A DNA stretch of 7,291 nucleotides from JBDGSM01 sp042217615 (lineage in GTDB: Archaea > Nanohalarchaeota > Nanosalinia > Nanosalinales > Nanosalinaceae), in the NCBI GenBank assembly GCA_042217615.1, contig JBDGSI010000003.1, positions 1 through 7,291 on the forward strand. The letters are read 5' to 3'. Below the pieces are notes generated by a model. It searched no databases, was not told the DNA's origin, and saw only the letters and a program-made list of their open reading frames with translations. A program made the position numbers and the translations under genes. Every line of letters starts with the position of its first letter. Position 1 is the first letter of the stretch. Shown here piece after piece: positions 5,663 to 7,291 of the stretch.

Positions 5663-6902
5663 CTTCCTCTTTCACCTCCTCCAACCAATTTTCAACTTCT
5701 AAATCTCCAGAATACCCATCAGAACTATACTTCTCTTTTTTAAAGGCCTCCACAATTCTGTCAACAGATTTAGCCGGAAGCTCCTCTTTTGCCCTCTCCC
5801 TGATCTCTTCAGGGGTTAAACCGGTAGTGGAATCAAGGCCTAAACGGTTCTTCAGCTCCATCCATACTTTCTCAATGCCTTCCAGCTCTCCGGAGTCAGA
5901 ACCGGTGAAACGTTTTATCAATCCTTCCTCTCTAATCAGCTCAGCTTCCTTCTCCACACGCTGGAAACGGGTTCTCCATGTGTCCATCATCCTCCTGAAA
6001 AACAGGGTTGGAGACCTAACCAGAAACTTCAACTTTTCAAAGAAAGAGTAAACAGTCGAAACTAAGGCCTCAACAAGTCTTACAACGGCACGCCTGAATA
6101 AATCCGGAAGACTTACGACAAACTCTTTTAACCCGTTCAAAAACGCTTGTAGAAAGCTGTCCCCTTTCCTCAAACGGTTCAAAACAAGTACAAGCAACAC
6201 AACACCTATCAACCCTGCCAGGTACGGTAAAACTCCTAGATCAGGTAAAAGGCCTTCCAACCTCTTACCATTACCCGCCTTTCCATCCTTCCCCCTTTTA
6301 GAAGATTTTTTCTCACGACTACCCTCCTTATCTTGTCTGGAACCGGTTAAAGAACCTTCCAGGCTTTCCGCAAAGGCCTTGGAAATATTCTCTACTAAAC
6401 CAGCGACTCCTTCCTGAGAAGACTCTCCGCTACTTATACTTTCTGAAACATTTTCAGAACCGGTTTCAGGCCTTGAATCATTCATACCTGAATTAAAACT
6501 ATCTGAACCATTAGATAACGAGCTATTCCCGGATTCAGATAAATTAAATTCTTCAGACCTGTTTAAGAGCTGGCTGGAGTTTACATCTGCTTCAGAAACA
6601 TTATCCGGGAGGTCAGACTTGTTGAAACCTTTGGCGTTCAGATCTTCCGCAGAAATATTTTCAGGAAGACCTTCCTTCCTCCTAGCTGCTTCCCTTAAAC
6701 CTTTCTCCGCAAGCTCCTGACTCTTGTTACCAAGCGAAAAACCATCCTGAAGAAGATTATCCTGGCCAGACGACTCAGTAGAAGCAGAAAGCAAAAACAT
6801 GGCAGAAACCAGGGAAACAGATGCCAAAACAGCAAAAACAGAGCTTGAAAGGCCTTTACCCTCTCCTGGTTCAAGGCCTAACAGTTTTCTTAAACAAACC
6901 AT
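5655..6902 (-). CDS. Membrane protein with sequon-rich extracellular stalk and DUF4129-like C-terminal domain
   Basis: This 415-aa protein opens the operon. Layout: a signal-anchor or signal peptide near 20-39, a Ser/Asn/Glu-rich predicted extracellular stalk (about 40-185), a strongly basic linker (about 188-214), a second membrane helix near 223-242, several amphipathic helices (about 249-320), and a C-terminal domain with VWMELKNRLGLDSTTGLTPE (346-365) and a Tyr-containing helix (382-392). The W, TPEE and Tyr pattern is that of DUF4129, the domain usually at the end of TgpA-type transglutaminases. No transglutaminase catalytic triad is present. The stalk holds 12 N-x-Ser sequons and no others occur in the protein. 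I chose ATG 6902; a TTG at 6908 would add two residues. No ribosome site is visible, so the operon may be leaderless. The DUF4129 assignment rests on motif recall and genomic context. Confidence 0.85.
   Translation of the reverse strand: MVCLRKLLGLEPGEGKGLSSSVFAVLASVSLVSAMFLLSASTESSGQDNLLQDGFSLGNKSQELAEKGLREAARRKEGLPENISAEDLNAKGFNKSDLPDNVSEADVNSSQLLNRSEEFNLSESGNSSLSNGSDSFNSGMNDSRPETGSENVSESISSGESSQEGVAGLVENISKAFAESLEGSLTGSRQDKEGSREKKSSKRGKDGKAGNGKRLEGLLPDLGVLPYLAGLIGVVLLVLVLNRLRKGDSFLQAFLNGLKEFVVSLPDLFRRAVVRLVEALVSTVYSFFEKLKFLVRSPTLFFRRMMDTWRTRFQRVEKEAELIREEGLIKRFTGSDSGELEGIEKVWMELKNRLGLDSTTGLTPEEIRERAKEELPAKSVDRIVEAFKKEKYSSDGYSGDLEVENWLEEVKEEDE
5673..5679 (-). promoter_or_regulatory. Strong Shine-Dalgarno site of the 179-aa gene
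   Basis: GGAGGTG, within a longer GGAGGAGGTG at 5682-5673, lies 10 nt upstream of ATG 5662. It is the strongest ribosome site in the window and lies inside the 3' end of the upstream gene. Confidence 0.8.
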
Positions 6903-6906
6903 AACC

Positions 6907-6917
6907 AAACAAAAAAG
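6907..6917 (-). terminator. Candidate T-rich terminator downstream of the second ProRS gene
   Basis: On the minus strand the sequence CTTTTTTGTTT lies about 60 nt after the TAA stop of the bacterial-type ProRS gene and just before the next gene's start. It could end that transcript by the archaeal T-run mode. No hairpin precedes it. Confidence 0.3.
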
Positions 6918-6924
6918 AACCAGA

Positions 6925-6934
6925 CACTTTAACC
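6925..6934 (-). promoter_or_regulatory. Candidate TATA box of the DUF4129-DUF58 operon
   Basis: GGTTAAAGTG on the minus strand is preceded by an A/G-rich GTGAAA that could be a BRE. Its centre is about 28 nt upstream of ATG 6902, so transcription would begin at or within a few bases of the start codon. This agrees with the lack of a ribosome site there. Confidence 0.45.
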
Positions 6935-6974
6935 TTTCACCGGGGAAGAAACCAGTAGTTGCATTTATTAGGGG

Positions 6975-7291
6975 TTAGTTGACCACCTCATCCACAGATT
7001 TCTCCACGGTTTCACCTTTCCTATCTTCAATCTCCACAGTTCCGTCTTCCAGGAACGAGTTGCCGAGAATCAGTTTTCTCCAGACCCCTATCAGATCAGA
7101 TTCCGCAAACTTTTCGCCGACTGAAAGCGTGTCGTACAGCAGGACTTCTTCGTCCTGTTTCAATTCCTGGTAGAGTTCCTCGGCTTTTTCCTCAACCCTG
7201 TCTTCGTGTCGGGCGATGATCACTGCTGTATCATAAGCTGCGACCTCTGAGTTCCAGTTGATGCCGTTTTCATCATTGTTCTGTTCGATGA
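6975..7291 (-). CDS. proS: Prolyl-tRNA synthetase, bacterial type (partial, C-terminal anticodon-binding domain only)
   Basis: An open minus-strand frame enters from the right edge and ends at TAA 6977-6975, giving 104 codons of a longer gene. The first residues, IEQNNDENGINWNSEVAAYD, match the bacterial ProRS junction with consensus EQ-x-x-DE-x-GI-x-W. The rest is an HGTP-type anticodon-binding domain: a helix with ELYQELK, a strand EVLLYD, KFAESDLIGVWRKLILG (aligning with bacterial KFADxDLIGIP...VG) and a closing strand-helix with GTVEIEDRKGE. The bacterial signature DDR-x-x-RPG before KF is not kept; the sequence reads YDTLSVGEKF. A GTG at 7223 lies mid-domain and is not the start. This is a second ProRS, of different lineage from the one at 1-1220. 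Whether the catalytic domain is intact cannot be seen here. Confidence 0.8.
   Translation of the reverse strand, partial: IEQNNDENGINWNSEVAAYDTAVIIARHEDRVEEKAEELYQELKQDEEVLLYDTLSVGEKFAESDLIGVWRKLILGNSFLEDGTVEIEDRKGETVEKSVDEVVN

Larger units (their letters stand above)
497..6879. repeat. Highly iterated palindrome AGGCCT (27 copies)
   Basis: Copies start at 497, 888, 1929, 1971, 2100, 2429, 2648, 2928, 3016, 3495, 3689, 3755, 4132, 4546, 4676, 4822, 5305, 5465, 5580, 5744, 5836, 6065, 6250, 6374, 6468, 6850 and 6874. All fall inside genes. About 1.5 copies would be expected from base composition. Nineteen are preceded by A, giving AAGGCCT. The density is highest in the moxR 3' half and the DUF58 operon and low in the two ProRS genes. 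Function is unknown. Confidence 0.85.

Noticed and set aside
5635..6051. Plus-strand open frame of 138 codons
   Set aside because: It lies antisense to the end of the DUF4129-like gene, is Ser/Phe-rich low-complexity sequence and shows no family motif. It is a shadow of the real gene.
1929..6879. Regularly recurring AGGCCT as a CRISPR array or other spaced array
   Set aside because: The repeat is only 6 bp, the spacing is irregular (24 to about 480 nt) and every copy lies within coding sequence.
5655..6902. Transglutaminase (TgpA-like) identity for the DUF4129-like protein
   Set aside because: No Cys-His-Asp transglutaminase core is present; its only Cys is near the N-terminus.
7221..7223. 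GTG as the start of a small 82-aa gene
   Set aside because: The frame stays open upstream to the window edge and that upstream part matches the bacterial ProRS consensus, so the gene is a C-terminal fragment.

Overview
The window looks like a compact archaeal chromosome segment of moderate GC. The evidence is an archaeal/eukaryotic-type prolyl-tRNA synthetase, a MoxR-DUF58-DUF4129 membrane locus laid out like those of haloarchaea, a very dense set of N-glycosylation sequons in a predicted surface stalk, apparently leaderless first genes with Shine-Dalgarno sites kept for internal genes, and fairly acid-rich soluble proteins. A nanohaloarchaeal or other DPANN/halophilic lineage is my best guess. 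That is inference and not proven by anything here.

Layout. 1-1220 (minus): archaeal-type ProRS, cut at its C-terminus by the window edge. 1221-1336: short T-rich divergent promoter region. 1337-2284 (plus): MoxR-family AAA+ ATPase. Convergent with it, sharing stop-codon bases, is a four-gene minus-strand operon running from 6902 down to 2281. In order of transcription it holds a 415-aa glycosylation-rich membrane protein with a DUF4129-like cytoplasmic tail, a 179-aa two-helix membrane protein, a 430-aa DUF58 protein, and a 516-aa protein with about 14 membrane helices. Neighbouring genes overlap or nearly touch (8 nt overlap, 2 nt gap, 4 nt ATGA overlap), and the internal genes have GGAGG sites. 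6975-7291 (minus): the C-terminal end of a second ProRS, this one of bacterial type. No gene-free stretch exceeds about 120 bases, and I see no tRNA, rRNA, CRISPR or insertion sequence.

How the genes fit together. MoxR ATPases and DUF58 proteins are a recurrent pair thought to act in chaperone-like assembly or maturation of protein complexes. DUF4129 domains recur beside them, usually on TgpA-type transglutaminases. Here no transglutaminase domain is present. The DUF4129-like domain sits on a protein with an extracellular Ser/Asn-rich stalk, so the set reads as a membrane-bound MoxR/DUF58 machine with a glycosylated outer part. Its substrate is unknown.

Two things stand out. First, the palindrome AGGCCT occurs 27 times by hand count, against roughly 1.5 expected, in all three codon phases; 25 of the copies lie between 1929 and 6879. 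Second, two ProRS genes of different ancestry flank the MoxR/DUF58 locus.
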